From positions 62,001 through 126,000 of the forward strand of contig NZ_JAAGLY010000016.1 in the NCBI RefSeq assembly GCF_010548375.1: DNA of 64,000 bases. Reading direction: 5' to 3'. A program made the position numbers and the translations under genes. Positions 8,193 to 16,983 of the stretch are shown in pieces. This stretch comes from Streptomyces sp. SID13726 (GTDB taxonomy: Bacteria; Actinomycetota; Actinomycetes; Streptomycetales; Streptomycetaceae). Position 1 is the stretch's first letter. Each line of letters opens with the position of its first letter. The notes beneath the pieces were generated by a model. That model made no database searches. It had not been told where the DNA came from and saw nothing but the letters and a program-made list of their open reading frames with translations.

Positions 8193-9083
8193 GTGATCGA
8201 CATCCCGGAGGAACTCGCGGCGACACAGGCGCTCTACAACGGCGACAAGGGACGGGAGTTCATCACCGCGCTGCCCGCACTCGTCGACGAGTTCCTGGAG
8301 CGCTGGGAGCTCAGACCGGACGGCACCGCCCTGCACGGAGTCGCCGCCCTGGTCCTGCCCGTCGTCCGCCGGACCGACGGCACCCCGGCCGCCCTCAAGC
8401 TGCAACTCCTCGACGAGGAGAGCGTCGGCGAACCCGTCGCCCTGCGCCGGTGGGACGGCGACGGAGCGGTCCGCCTCCTCGACCACGACCCCGTCACCCA
8501 CACCATGCTCCTGGAGCGCCTCGACTCCACCCGCATGTTGTCCACCCTCCCCGGCACCCGGGACGCCGTCCTCGTCATCGCCGGCCTCCTGGCCCACCTC
8601 ACCGCGGGACCCGCCCCCGCCGGGATCCGCCGGCTCGGCGACATCGCACAGGCCATGCTCGACGAGACCCCGGCCGCCCTCAGGCGCATCCCCGACCCGG
8701 AGATCCGCCGCACCGTCGCCGACTGCGCCGCCGCCGTACGCGAGGTCGCCGGCGAACCCGGCGACCGGCTCCTGCACTGGGACCTGCACGACGAGAACGT
8801 CCTCGCCTCCGACCGCGCCCCCTGGCTCGCCATCGACCCCAAACCCCTCGCCGGCGACCCCGGGTTCGAACTCTGGCCCGCCCTCGACAACCGCTTCGAA
8901 GCCGACGAGATCACCTGGCGCTTCGACGCCATGACCGACGTCCTCGGCCTGGACCGCGCACGCGCGCGTGCCTGGACGATGGGCCGCCTCCTCCAGAACG
9001 CCCTCTGGGAGATCGAGGACGGCCGCGCCGTCGAGGACCGCCAACTCGAGATCGCCCACCGCCTGCGCACCCCGGGAGCCTGA
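8193..9083 (+). CDS. Aminoglycoside/hydroxyurea phosphotransferase-family kinase (APH(6)-like)
   Basis: 296 residues. The kinase-like APH fold is shown by the catalytic loop LLHWDLHDENVLAS (HxDxxxxN) and the metal-binding WLAIDPKPLAGDPGFELWP, which together resemble the APH(6)/streptomycin 6-kinase group. The family phosphorylates small molecules such as aminoglycosides or hydroxyurea, but many chromosomal Streptomyces members have no known substrate. GTG 8193 (VIDIPEELAAT) is the first in-frame start after a -10-like TAGGGT, suggesting a leaderless mRNA. The GNAT gene follows after one base, so they form an operon of two modifying enzymes. Confidence 0.85.
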   Translation: MIDIPEELAATQALYNGDKGREFITALPALVDEFLERWELRPDGTALHGVAALVLPVVRRTDGTPAALKLQLLDEESVGEPVALRRWDGDGAVRLLDHDPVTHTMLLERLDSTRMLSTLPGTRDAVLVIAGLLAHLTAGPAPAGIRRLGDIAQAMLDETPAALRRIPDPEIRRTVADCAAAVREVAGEPGDRLLHWDLHDENVLASDRAPWLAIDPKPLAGDPGFELWPALDNRFEADEITWRFDAMTDVLGLDRARARAWTMGRLLQNALWEIEDGRAVEDRQLEIAHRLRTPGA

Positions 9084-9084
9084 C

Positions 9085-9567
9085 GTGATCCGCCCCGCCA
9101 CCCCCGCCGACATCCCCGTCATCCACACCCTCATCCGCGAACTCGCCGACTACGAAAAGGCGTTGGACGAAGCACGCGCGACCGAGGAACAACTCCACGA
9201 GGCACTGTTCGGCACCCGCCCCGCCGCCTACGCCCACGTGGCCACCGACGCCACGGACACCGTGATCGGCTACGCCGTCTGGTTCCTCAACTTCTCCACC
9301 TGGCGCGGCGTCCACGGCATCTACCTCGAAGACCTCTACGTCAGCCCGCGGGCCCGCGGCGGCGGCCACGGCAAGGCCCTGCTCACCGAACTCGCCCGCA
9401 TCTGCGTCGAACGCGGCTACCAGCGCCTCGAATGGTCCGTCCTCGACTGGAACCGCCCCGCCATCGACTTCTACGAATCCCTCGGCGCCCGCCCCCAGGA
9501 CGAGTGGACCGTGTACCGCCTCACCGACGAAGCCCTGGTGAAGGTCTCACGCATGCACACCCACTGA
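9085..9567 (+). CDS. GNAT N-acetyltransferase (diamine/spermidine acetyltransferase-like)
   Basis: 160 residues, a single GNAT domain. Motif A is YLEDLYVSPRARGGGHGKALL (acetyl-CoA pyrophosphate loop RxxGxGK-like), and WSVLDWNRPAIDFYESLGARP is motif B. The pattern HGIYLEDLYV and the overall length match the spermidine/spermine or thialysine acetyltransferase branch, which acetylates primary amines. The start GTG 9085 is one base after the upstream kinase stop, so translation is probably coupled. The next gene, DUF4037, begins 20 bp downstream, making a three-gene run. Confidence 0.88.
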   Translation: MIRPATPADIPVIHTLIRELADYEKALDEARATEEQLHEALFGTRPAAYAHVATDATDTVIGYAVWFLNFSTWRGVHGIYLEDLYVSPRARGGGHGKALLTELARICVERGYQRLEWSVLDWNRPAIDFYESLGARPQDEWTVYRLTDEALVKVSRMHTH

Positions 9568-9586
9568 ACGGGCACGGCTCACCGAC

Positions 9587-10630
9587 ATGAGCACCACGCC
9601 CCAGCCCGCCTTCATACCCGGCCTCGAACTCGCCCGCCGCTTCTACGCCGAAGCGGTGGGCCCCTTACTGGAGGAGGCCGCCCCGGGCATCCCGCACTCC
9701 GCCGCCCGCATCGGCCCCGGCTCCGAGGTCCTCGGCTACGACACCCCCCGCTCCGCCGACCACGAATGGGGCCCGCGCCTCCAGGTCTTCCTCCGCCCCC
9801 GGGACGTCCCCCGGCACGCCGGCCGCATCAGACACGTCCTCGCCGAGCACCTCCCGAAGACCTTCCACGGCTACCCCACCCACTTCGCCCCGACCGGCGA
9901 GACCCGCGACATCCGCGTCATGCGCGCCACCGACGGCCCGGTCCACCACCGCGTCGAGATCACCCACGTCTCCGCCTGGTTCAAGGCCACCCTCGGCTTC
10001 GACCCCACGCCCTCGCCGACCACCGCGGACTGGCTCGACACCCCCACCCAGAACCTCGCCGAGGTCACCGCCGGCGCCGTCTTCCACGACGCCCTGCACG
10101 CCCTCGCCCCCGCCCGCACCGCCCTGCGCTGGTACCCCCACGACCTGTGGCTCCACGTCCTCGCCCGCCAATGGCAGCGCATCGCCGACCAGGAGGCCTT
10201 CGTCGGCCGCTGCGGCGAGGTCGGCGACGAACTCGGCTCCGCGGTCGTCGCCGCCCGCATCACCCGCGACCTGATGCGCCTGTGCCTCCTGATGGACCGC
10301 CGCTACCCGCCGTACGCCAAGTGGCTCGGCAGCGCCTTCGCCCGCACCTCGGCGGGCCACCGCCTGACCCCCGTCCTCACCGCGGCCCTCGCGTCCACGG
10401 ACTGGCCCACCCGCGAAACACACCTGGCCACCGCCTACGAAACGATCGCCGACCTCCACAACCAACTCCGCCTCACCGACCGAGTCGACCCCACGACCCG
10501 CCCGTACTTCACCCGCCCCTACCGCGTCCTGCACGCGAACCGCTTCACCGAAGCCCTCGTCGCCCGCATCCAGAACCCGACGATCCGCACCCACCCACTC
10601 ACACAAAAACCCAGGCCAGACGATGTCTGA
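9587..10630 (+). CDS. DUF4037 protein, nucleotidyltransferase-like
   Basis: 347 residues. The segment RIGPGSEVLGYDTPRSADHEWGPRL is the polymerase-beta-like nucleotidyltransferase signature (GSExxGxDxxxSxDH) found in DUF4037 proteins, with the acidic residues in DTPRSADHEW as likely metal ligands. The remainder is helical (LAARQWQRIADQEAFVGRCGEVGDELGS), as in kanamycin-nucleotidyltransferase-type folds. The substrate is unknown. Together with the upstream kinase and acetyltransferase it forms a run of three group-transfer enzymes. Its last codons lie inside a strong bidirectional terminator. Confidence 0.82.
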   Translation: MSTTPQPAFIPGLELARRFYAEAVGPLLEEAAPGIPHSAARIGPGSEVLGYDTPRSADHEWGPRLQVFLRPRDVPRHAGRIRHVLAEHLPKTFHGYPTHFAPTGETRDIRVMRATDGPVHHRVEITHVSAWFKATLGFDPTPSPTTADWLDTPTQNLAEVTAGAVFHDALHALAPARTALRWYPHDLWLHVLARQWQRIADQEAFVGRCGEVGDELGSAVVAARITRDLMRLCLLMDRRYPPYAKWLGSAFARTSAGHRLTPVLTAALASTDWPTRETHLATAYETIADLHNQLRLTDRVDPTTRPYFTRPYRVLHANRFTEALVARIQNPTIRTHPLTQKPRPDDV

Positions 10631-10640
10631 CCTGGGTTTT
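10606..10640. terminator. Bidirectional terminator between DUF4037 gene and tRNA-Thr
   Basis: A 16-nt arm (10606-10621, beginning AAAACCCAGG) pairs with 10625-10640 with one mismatch around a 3-nt loop. It ends in TTTT on the plus strand and in T-rich sequence on the minus strand, so it can serve both the DUF4037 gene, whose stop codon it contains, and the tRNA gene read from the other strand. Confidence 0.85.
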
Positions 10641-10644
10641 CCAG

Positions 10645-10717
10645 AGCCGCCTGTCGGAATCGAACCGACGACCTTCGGATTACAAAGCCGGAGCTCTACC
10701 AACTGAGCTAAGGCGGC
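10645..10717 (-). tRNA. tRNA-Thr (anticodon UGU)
   Basis: Read on the minus strand, the 7-bp acceptor stem GCCGCCT/AGGCGGC, D-arm GCTCAGTTGGTAGAGC, loop TTTGTAA with anticodon TGT, and T-arm GTCGGTTCGATTCCGAC fold as a class I tRNA. CCA is not encoded. The anticodon stem is imperfect: its two end pairs are C-A and C-U, leaving three central GC pairs. Confidence 0.9.
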
Positions 10718-10848
10718 AACGCGCACTACAACGCCGTACACGAGGGCTGCACCACTGTACACAGAGCCAGATTCCCCAAGCCACGAAGTTCCGCACTCAC
10801 CAGGCCTGAGAACCACGCGTAACCAACCGCGCACCCGTTCGTTAATCG

Positions 10849-10884
10849 CCCTGACGTGCTGTTCTGAAGATCAGATCGTCAGGG
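10849..10884. promoter_or_regulatory. Nested palindrome before tnpB (candidate element left end or operator)
   Basis: CCCTGACG (10849-10856) is perfectly complementary to CGTCAGGG (10877-10884), and TCTGA/TCAGA (10863-10867, 10871-10875) form an inner stem. The structure ends just before the tnpB ribosome site. IS200/IS605-group left ends carry such subterminal hairpins, so it may mark the left boundary; it could also control tnpB translation. Confidence 0.55.
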
Positions 10885-10891
10885 AGGGGTC

Positions 10892-12181
10892 ATGGGGGAG
10901 ACAGAGGCCGAGCGCGTCAAGCGTGAGGTGCTCGGTATCGGTGACCGCCAAAAGCACCACACGCGCAAGGCGACTCCACTGAAGTCCCACGCCAAGGCGC
11001 CCGACACGCAGCACCGCCTGTACCGGTTCCGCTTCTATCCGACCGAGGCGCAGGCCGAGCAGTTGGAGCGGACGTTCGGGGCGTGCCGGTGGGTCTACAA
11101 CGAGGGGTTGGCGCTGCGCTCGGGGGCCTGGGAGCGGCATCGCGTGAACGTGGGGTTCGCGGAGACGTGTCGGGCGTTGACCGGCTGGAAGCGGAGGGAG
11201 GAGACGGCGTGGTTAAGGGATGTGTCGTCGACGGTGCTTCAGCAGTCGCTGCGTCATCTGGATCAGGCGTACGGCCGTTTCTTCAAGGGCGAGGCCAGGT
11301 ATCCGAGGCGGAAGAAGAAGGGGCGTTCGCGGGATTCGGCGACGTATGTGCGTACGGGCTTCAAGTGGGTGGAGGATCGGGGGCAGCCGGGGACCGGGCT
11401 GATCACGTTGGCGAAGCAGTCGGTGCCGTTGGACATCCGGTGGTCGCGTGCGTTGCCCGCCGGGGAGGTTCCGGTTCGATTGTCGGTGACACGAGATCGG
11501 GCAGATCGGTACTTCGTGTCGATGCTCGTGGAGGAGCGGATAGCGCCGCTGCCTGTGGTGCTCGTGCCGGAGACGACGGAGCCGAAGGCCACAGGCGTGG
11601 ATGTCGGGCTGGCGTCGCTGGTGATCCTCGATGACGGGACGAAGTTCGATCATCCGCGGTTGTTGAAGCGGTACGCGGAGAAGTTGGCTCAGTTGCAGCG
11701 GGAGCTGCACAGGAAGGTGCGGGGGTCGAAGAACCGGCAGAAGGTCCGGGAGAAGATCGCGCGACTCTATGCCCTGATCAGTGACGTTCGCCGGGACATG
11801 CTGAATCAGCTCACCACCCGCCTCGTGCGCGAGAACCAAGTGCTCGTGGTGGAGGACCTGTCGGTGCGGACGCTAATGCGTGCGGCGCGTGGCAAGGGGC
11901 GGCGGCGGAAGGCGAAGCTGAACCAGGCGATCGTCGATGCCTCGTGGGGTGAGTTGGTTCGGCAGTTGCGCTACAAGTGCAAGTGGTATGGCCGGACGCT
12001 GGTGGTCGTGGACCGCTTCTTCCCTTCGACACGCCGATGCTCCGCCTGTCACGTCGTGGGTCCGAGGATGGATGTCTCGGTTCGGCGGTGGACGTGTGCC
12101 GAGTGTGGGGCCTTGCACGATCGTGATGTGAATGCCGCCGTGAACCTGCGGGATGAGGGTTTGCGTCTGCTGGTCGCGTAG
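10892..12181 (+). CDS. tnpB: Stand-alone TnpB, RNA-guided nuclease of IS200/IS605-type elements
   Basis: 429 residues, apparently full length. The RuvC-like active site is complete: D237 in TGVDVGLASL, E321 in LVVEDLSVRTL and D412 in HDRDVNAAVNL. Between the last two lies a zinc finger (CSACH...CAECG). TnpB proteins are RNA-guided DNA nucleases that help their transposons persist; the guide RNA usually overlaps the 3' end of the gene. No TnpA transposase is nearby, so this copy cannot move by itself. An unusual basic extension of about 40 residues precedes the normal start of the fold (YRFRFYPTEAQAEQLE). ATG 10892 follows GGGAGGGG. It sits beside tRNA-Thr and before msiK. Confidence 0.92.
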   Translation: MGETEAERVKREVLGIGDRQKHHTRKATPLKSHAKAPDTQHRLYRFRFYPTEAQAEQLERTFGACRWVYNEGLALRSGAWERHRVNVGFAETCRALTGWKRREETAWLRDVSSTVLQQSLRHLDQAYGRFFKGEARYPRRKKKGRSRDSATYVRTGFKWVEDRGQPGTGLITLAKQSVPLDIRWSRALPAGEVPVRLSVTRDRADRYFVSMLVEERIAPLPVVLVPETTEPKATGVDVGLASLVILDDGTKFDHPRLLKRYAEKLAQLQRELHRKVRGSKNRQKVREKIARLYALISDVRRDMLNQLTTRLVRENQVLVVEDLSVRTLMRAARGKGRRRKAKLNQAIVDASWGELVRQLRYKCKWYGRTLVVVDRFFPSTRRCSACHVVGPRMDVSVRRWTCAECGALHDRDVNAAVNLRDEGLRLLVA

Positions 12182-12320
12182 CGCGGCTGGTGCAGTACGG
12201 ACCGACGGGCCGTCGGCCGGAATGCCTGTGGAGCCCGCGTAAGACGAGTCAGGTGCAGCTCACCAGGGCTGTGCGTGGCCCGCGGTGGGCGATGAAGCAG
12301 GAAGCCACGAGGCGAGGTCA
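12182..12320 (+). ncRNA. Candidate TnpB guide (omega) RNA scaffold and element right end
   Basis: TnpB guide RNAs normally span the 3' end of tnpB and the following right end. Here the tnpB stop is followed by about 140 bp ending AGGAAGCCACGAGGCGAGGTC, which resembles the AGGAAGCC-hairpin ends of many IS200/IS605-group elements. The exact 3' boundary, and therefore the guide sequence, cannot be fixed without related copies to align. Confidence 0.35.
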
Positions 12321-12425
12321 AAAGTGCGTCGCTCTGCCCCGCTCGAAAATTTCCGCGAAGTTCACAGGGGCACAGGTACTGACATACGCATGAACGCCAG
12401 GTACCGTCCTGACCCAGTCCACCTG

Positions 12426-12441
12426 TGTGGACTACACCACC
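12426..12441. promoter_or_regulatory. Candidate DasR-type operator upstream of msiK
   Basis: TGTGGACTACACCACC matches the DasR-responsive element core TGGTCTAGACCA at most positions. It overlaps a 7-bp inverted repeat AGTCCAC/GTGGACT (12416-12433) and lies about 60 bp before msiK. The rest of the 318-bp interval 12182-12499 holds the TnpB right end and presumably the msiK promoter. Confidence 0.35.
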
Positions 12442-12499
12442 ACCTTCCTACAACGGATCGTCCGGCACGTTCCTGCCGGTAGAAGGGGGCCTCTGAGCC

Positions 12500-13636
<1,137 letters not shown>

Positions 13637-13671
13637 GGACGAACCGCAGTAATTCACCCAGGTTGACGAAG

Positions 13672-13702
13672 AAGGCCCCGCAGAGCGTCTGCGGGGCCTT
13701 TT
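13672..13702 (+). terminator. Rho-independent terminator of msiK
   Basis: A perfect 13-bp stem (AAGGCCCCGCAGA / TCTGCGGGGCCTT) with a GCG loop runs into TTTT, 36 bp after the msiK stop codon. Confidence 0.95.
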
Positions 13703-13839
13703 CCGTGCCCGGTCGGTGTCGACAAATACCCCGGCACACCGGGCATTTCGAGCAGTGTGCGTCAACGCTCTACCCAAAAAACGGCACCATCTCATCCCCC
13801 GAACCGGTGACTAAATGTCGCCAAATCATTACCGCACGC

Positions 13840-13845
13840 TACCCT
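13840..13845 (+). promoter_or_regulatory. -10-like hexamer TACCCT, likely leaderless start
   Basis: TACCCT lies 7 nt before GTG 13853, and no Shine-Dalgarno precedes that start. Confidence 0.45.
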
Positions 13846-13852
13846 CACACGC

Positions 13853-14311
13853 GTGAAGCACTCCACTAGCCAACCGACGCGACGCGGCCGGGGCCCCGCC
13901 CGCCGTATCGGCCGCTCCCTCGCCCTTGTCCTGCCCGTCGTCCTGGTGCTCTCCGGGACCCTCGCGGTCACCCGAGTGAACTGGTCGGGTGATCCCTCAA
14001 GCTCCTCGGTCCTGACCGCGTCCGACGCGACGGTCTCGGACAGCAAGCCGCGCAGCGCGCCGCTCGCTCCCCAGGACGTCCTGCGCGAGCAGCTCCTGAC
14101 CGAACTCCAGGAGAAGAACCCGGGTATCGCCCTCACCCACCTCCAGGAGGCCGTGAACGACCGTCCGTCGCTCGCCAAGCACTGTGTCTCCATCGCGCGG
14201 GCCCTGGGCCGCGCAGCGGTCCGTGTGTACGGCCCCACGCGCGCGCAGTCGTACGCCCGCCCCGTCTGCGACACCTCCTTCGCGACGGGTGTGGCCGCCG
14301 CGCACAGCTGA
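13853..14311 (+). CDS. Hypothetical exported or membrane-anchored protein
   Basis: 152 residues. A basic N-terminus (RRGRGPARRIGR) precedes one hydrophobic segment (SLALVLPVVLVLSGTLAV), consistent with a signal anchor. The outside part has a Ser/Thr linker, a helical stretch (VLREQLLTELQEKNPGIALTHLQEAV) and two cysteines (KHCVSI, PVCDTS) that could form a disulphide. I do not recognise a domain, although proteins of this layout are common beside the msiK region of streptomycetes. GTG 13853 has no ribosome site but a -10-like hexamer 7 nt upstream. The nucleotidyltransferase gene follows 57 bp later. Confidence 0.75.
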   Translation: MKHSTSQPTRRGRGPARRIGRSLALVLPVVLVLSGTLAVTRVNWSGDPSSSSVLTASDATVSDSKPRSAPLAPQDVLREQLLTELQEKNPGIALTHLQEAVNDRPSLAKHCVSIARALGRAAVRVYGPTRAQSYARPVCDTSFATGVAAAHS

Positions 14312-14356
14312 CCCGCGACCGGGGACGCCGACCGAGGCCGGGGGCGGGGCGCGCCG

Positions 14357-14362
14357 TACAGT
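14357..14362 (+). promoter_or_regulatory. -10-like hexamer TACAGT, likely leaderless start
   Basis: TACAGT lies 6 nt before ATG 14369; no Shine-Dalgarno is present. Confidence 0.45.
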
Positions 14363-14368
14363 TCGGGC

Positions 14369-15100
14369 ATGACCGATCCGAACGCCGCGTCCCGTCCCAC
14401 CCAGGCCGTGATCCTGGCCGGTGGCCAGGGTTCCCGGCTGCGTCCTTACACCGACGACCGGCCCAAGCCGATGGTCGAGATCCCCGGTACGGGGACTCCG
14501 ATCATCGGCCATCAGCTTGTCTGGCTCGCCGAGGAAGGCGTGACGGACGTGGTGATCAGCTGCGGGCATCTCGCCGAGGTGCTCCAGGACTGGCTAAAGA
14601 CGGCCGACCTTCCGGTGCGTGTGCAGACCGTCATCGAGTCGGAGCCGCTCGGGCGTGGTGGCGGTCTGAAGTACGCGGCCGCGCGTCTGCCGCACCCCGA
14701 CCAGGCGTGGTACGCGACGAACGGTGACATCTGGACGCGGTTCTCGCTGCGGGACATGGCGGACTTCCACACCGAGCGGGACGCGGTGGCGACGCTGGCG
14801 CTGGCCCGGCCGCGGATTCCCTGGGGGGCCGTGCAGACCGACGGGTTCGGGCACATCACGGACTTCATCGAGGCACCGCCGTCCACCTTCGAGATCAACG
14901 CCGGTGTGTATGTGTTCTCGCCCGTGTTCGCCGGGTTGCTGCCGGAGCGGGGGGATCATGAGCGGACCACGTTCCCCACGTTGGCGCGTGAGCTGCGGCT
15001 CGCCGGGTTCCCGATTCCTCAGGGGGCGTACTGGCGGGCCATCGACACGGCGAAGGATCTGACCGAGGCGGCGAGGGAACTGGCCGCGTTGGGGCGGTGA
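14369..15100 (+). CDS. NDP-sugar pyrophosphorylase-like nucleotidyltransferase
   Basis: 243 residues. The nucleotidyltransferase A fold is shown by AVILAGGQGSRLRPYTDDRPKPMVEI, which contains the GGxGxRLxPxTxxxPKPM signature, and by the metal-binding YATNGDIWTR. Such enzymes couple a sugar-1-phosphate with an NTP. The protein lacks the left-handed beta-helix acyltransferase domain of GlmU-like relatives, so it is a plain transferase; the sugar is unknown. A -10-like TACAGT 6 nt before ATG suggests an independent leaderless transcript. It converges on the DoxX gene with a terminator between them. Confidence 0.9.
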   Translation: MTDPNAASRPTQAVILAGGQGSRLRPYTDDRPKPMVEIPGTGTPIIGHQLVWLAEEGVTDVVISCGHLAEVLQDWLKTADLPVRVQTVIESEPLGRGGGLKYAAARLPHPDQAWYATNGDIWTRFSLRDMADFHTERDAVATLALARPRIPWGAVQTDGFGHITDFIEAPPSTFEINAGVYVFSPVFAGLLPERGDHERTTFPTLARELRLAGFPIPQGAYWRAIDTAKDLTEAARELAALGR

Positions 15101-15138
15101 CGGTCGTCGTTCGGGTGCGGGCGCGCGCCCGCAGGTGG

Positions 15139-15174
15139 GAAAGGTCCCGCACCTCCATCGGTGTGGGACCTTTC
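15139..15174. terminator. Bidirectional terminator between convergent genes
   Basis: GAAAGGTCCCGCAC (15139-15152) pairs with GTGTGGGACCTTTC (15161-15174) around an 8-nt loop, with one G-T wobble. Confidence 0.85.
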
Positions 15175-15230
15175 TGTGGGCCTCGATCTTCAGCCGGTGG
15201 GGTCGCCCAGTACGTCTCCCACCGGCCCGC

Positions 15231-16844
15231 CTACCCCAACAGGCCGCCCACCAGGCCCGGTTCGCCGGAGGAGGAGCCTCCGGTGCCGGAGCCGCCTGTC
15301 GAGCCGCCGGAGGTGCCGGTGCCGCCGGTCGGGCCCGAGGTGGTGCTCGGGGCCTGCTGGGCCGGGGAGGACTGCTGGGGTGAGGTCTGGCCCGTGGTGC
15401 CCTGGGTCTGGCTGGGGGCGCCGCCGGTGGCCGTGCCGGAGCGGGTGGCGCCGGGGGCGGCCGAGGTGCCGGCGGACGGGCCGCTGGTGGCGCCCTGGCT
15501 GGGCCGGGTGGACGCCGAGGGGCTCTTCTTGCGGGCCGTGGCGGAGTCCTGCGGGAGCGGGGAGCCGGGCAGTTCGTTGCGCGGGGCCTCGCCGGGGCCG
15601 GGGACGATGACGCGGTCGGCGTCCCGGACCGCGCCGCCGAGCACCGAGCCGAGCAGGAGGGTGAGGCCGGTGACGATGGCGGTGATGAGGGCGCCGCGGC
15701 GCAGGACGTAGCGGCGCAGCTCCCAGATGTCGGAGCGGGGTCCGAGGCGGCGCCAGGCGCTGCCCGCGAGACGGCCGTCGATGGAGTAGACGGGGGCGCC
15801 GGCGATGATCAGCGGGGACCAGGCGGCGAGGTAGATGATGTCGGGGGTGTCGTAGGCGGGGACGCTCTTCCAGCTGACGGTGACGAGGAGCGCGGCGGAG
15901 AGGCCGGCGCCGACGACCGCGGCGACCCGCTGCCAGCAGCCCAGGATCGTGAGGACGCCCACGATGACCTGGAGGAAGGCGATGACGAGGCCGGAGCCGA
16001 CGGGGTGCTGGAGGGCGAACTGGCGTAGTGGTTCGGCCACTTCCCACGGGTGCAGGGTGTTGAGCCACTTGACCATCGAGCCGCGCTTGCCGCCGTCGAA
16101 GTAGACGGGGTCGCAGAGCTTGCCCATGCCGGCGTAGATGGAGATGAAGCCGAGGAAGATCCGGAGCGGGAGGAGGACGACGCCGAGGTTCATGCGGCGG
16201 CCCGGGTAGTAGGCGTGCCGCGCGGGTTCGTCGCCCTGCCGCCGGAGGGACCGGCCCTCGCCGGTGTCCTCGAAGTCCCGGTCCGCGTAGGCGGGTTCGT
16301 CGTCGGCGCTGCCAACTGTCGCCATGTTCGGCAGGAGTCGGGTGCCGTCGCCGTCGTAGCTGCGCTGGGCGCCGACGACCGGCGTCTCCATCGTCTGCGC
16401 CAACTCGTCGTCGTAGTCGGCTTCGTAGCCTCGGTCGACGTCGATGCGGGGGATGACCTGGGTGGCTCCGGCGTCGGCGGCCGGGGGCTCGGCGTGGCCG
16501 ACGCTGCCGCCCCGCACGGCCTGGAGCAGGCGGTGGGCGCCGGTGTCGTCGGGGGCGGACTTGCCGCTCCACACGACGGGCCGGCGGCGCGCCGGGGCGC
16601 CGGCGACCGGCATCCGGGCGGTGTCCTCGGCGGCGCTCAAGTTCCGTGCGATCCGCGGGGATTGGGCAGCGCGCCGCGTCGACGCGCCCAACTGGACGCG
16701 AAAGCTGGCGTGGTTGACGATGATCTGCGCCGGATCGCTCGGCACCTTCACCATGCTCAGCGCGGGAGCGTCATCGAACCCGGAATCGAATCCCGACGAG
16801 CGGCCCCCCGTGGGTGTGCGGGGTGTTCTGGTGTCCACACTCAT
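15231..16844 (-). CDS. DoxX-family membrane protein with long disordered tails
   Basis: 537 residues. A cytoplasmic N-terminal region of about 215 residues is Arg/Asp-rich and without clear fold. A four-helix DoxX-like membrane domain follows (PLRIFLGFISIYAGMGKL, VIAFLQVIVGVLTILG, VVGAGLSAALLVTVSW, IIYLAAWSPLII), then one more membrane segment (GALITAIVTGLTLLLGSVLGG) and an external tail rich in Ser, Thr, Gly and Pro. DoxX proteins are linked to quinone or thiol redox processes, but the role of this large form is unknown. ATG 16844 begins after 139 bp of spacer downstream of rlmB. Confidence 0.88.
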   Translation of the reverse strand: MSVDTRTPRTPTGGRSSGFDSGFDDAPALSMVKVPSDPAQIIVNHASFRVQLGASTRRAAQSPRIARNLSAAEDTARMPVAGAPARRRPVVWSGKSAPDDTGAHRLLQAVRGGSVGHAEPPAADAGATQVIPRIDVDRGYEADYDDELAQTMETPVVGAQRSYDGDGTRLLPNMATVGSADDEPAYADRDFEDTGEGRSLRRQGDEPARHAYYPGRRMNLGVVLLPLRIFLGFISIYAGMGKLCDPVYFDGGKRGSMVKWLNTLHPWEVAEPLRQFALQHPVGSGLVIAFLQVIVGVLTILGCWQRVAAVVGAGLSAALLVTVSWKSVPAYDTPDIIYLAAWSPLIIAGAPVYSIDGRLAGSAWRRLGPRSDIWELRRYVLRRGALITAIVTGLTLLLGSVLGGAVRDADRVIVPGPGEAPRNELPGSPLPQDSATARKKSPSASTRPSQGATSGPSAGTSAAPGATRSGTATGGAPSQTQGTTGQTSPQQSSPAQQAPSTTSGPTGGTGTSGGSTGGSGTGGSSSGEPGLVGGLLG

Positions 16845-16983
16845 CTAACCGAGTGACGTGTGTTTAGGACACTGCTTTGACTCGCCGGATCTGTCCGGAC
16901 CCCGTCAAGGTTGCCCCGTACGCCAGGAACACCCCATGTGGGGGACCGGCCCGAACGCCCGTTCAGAGGGCCGGTGTGCGCCC

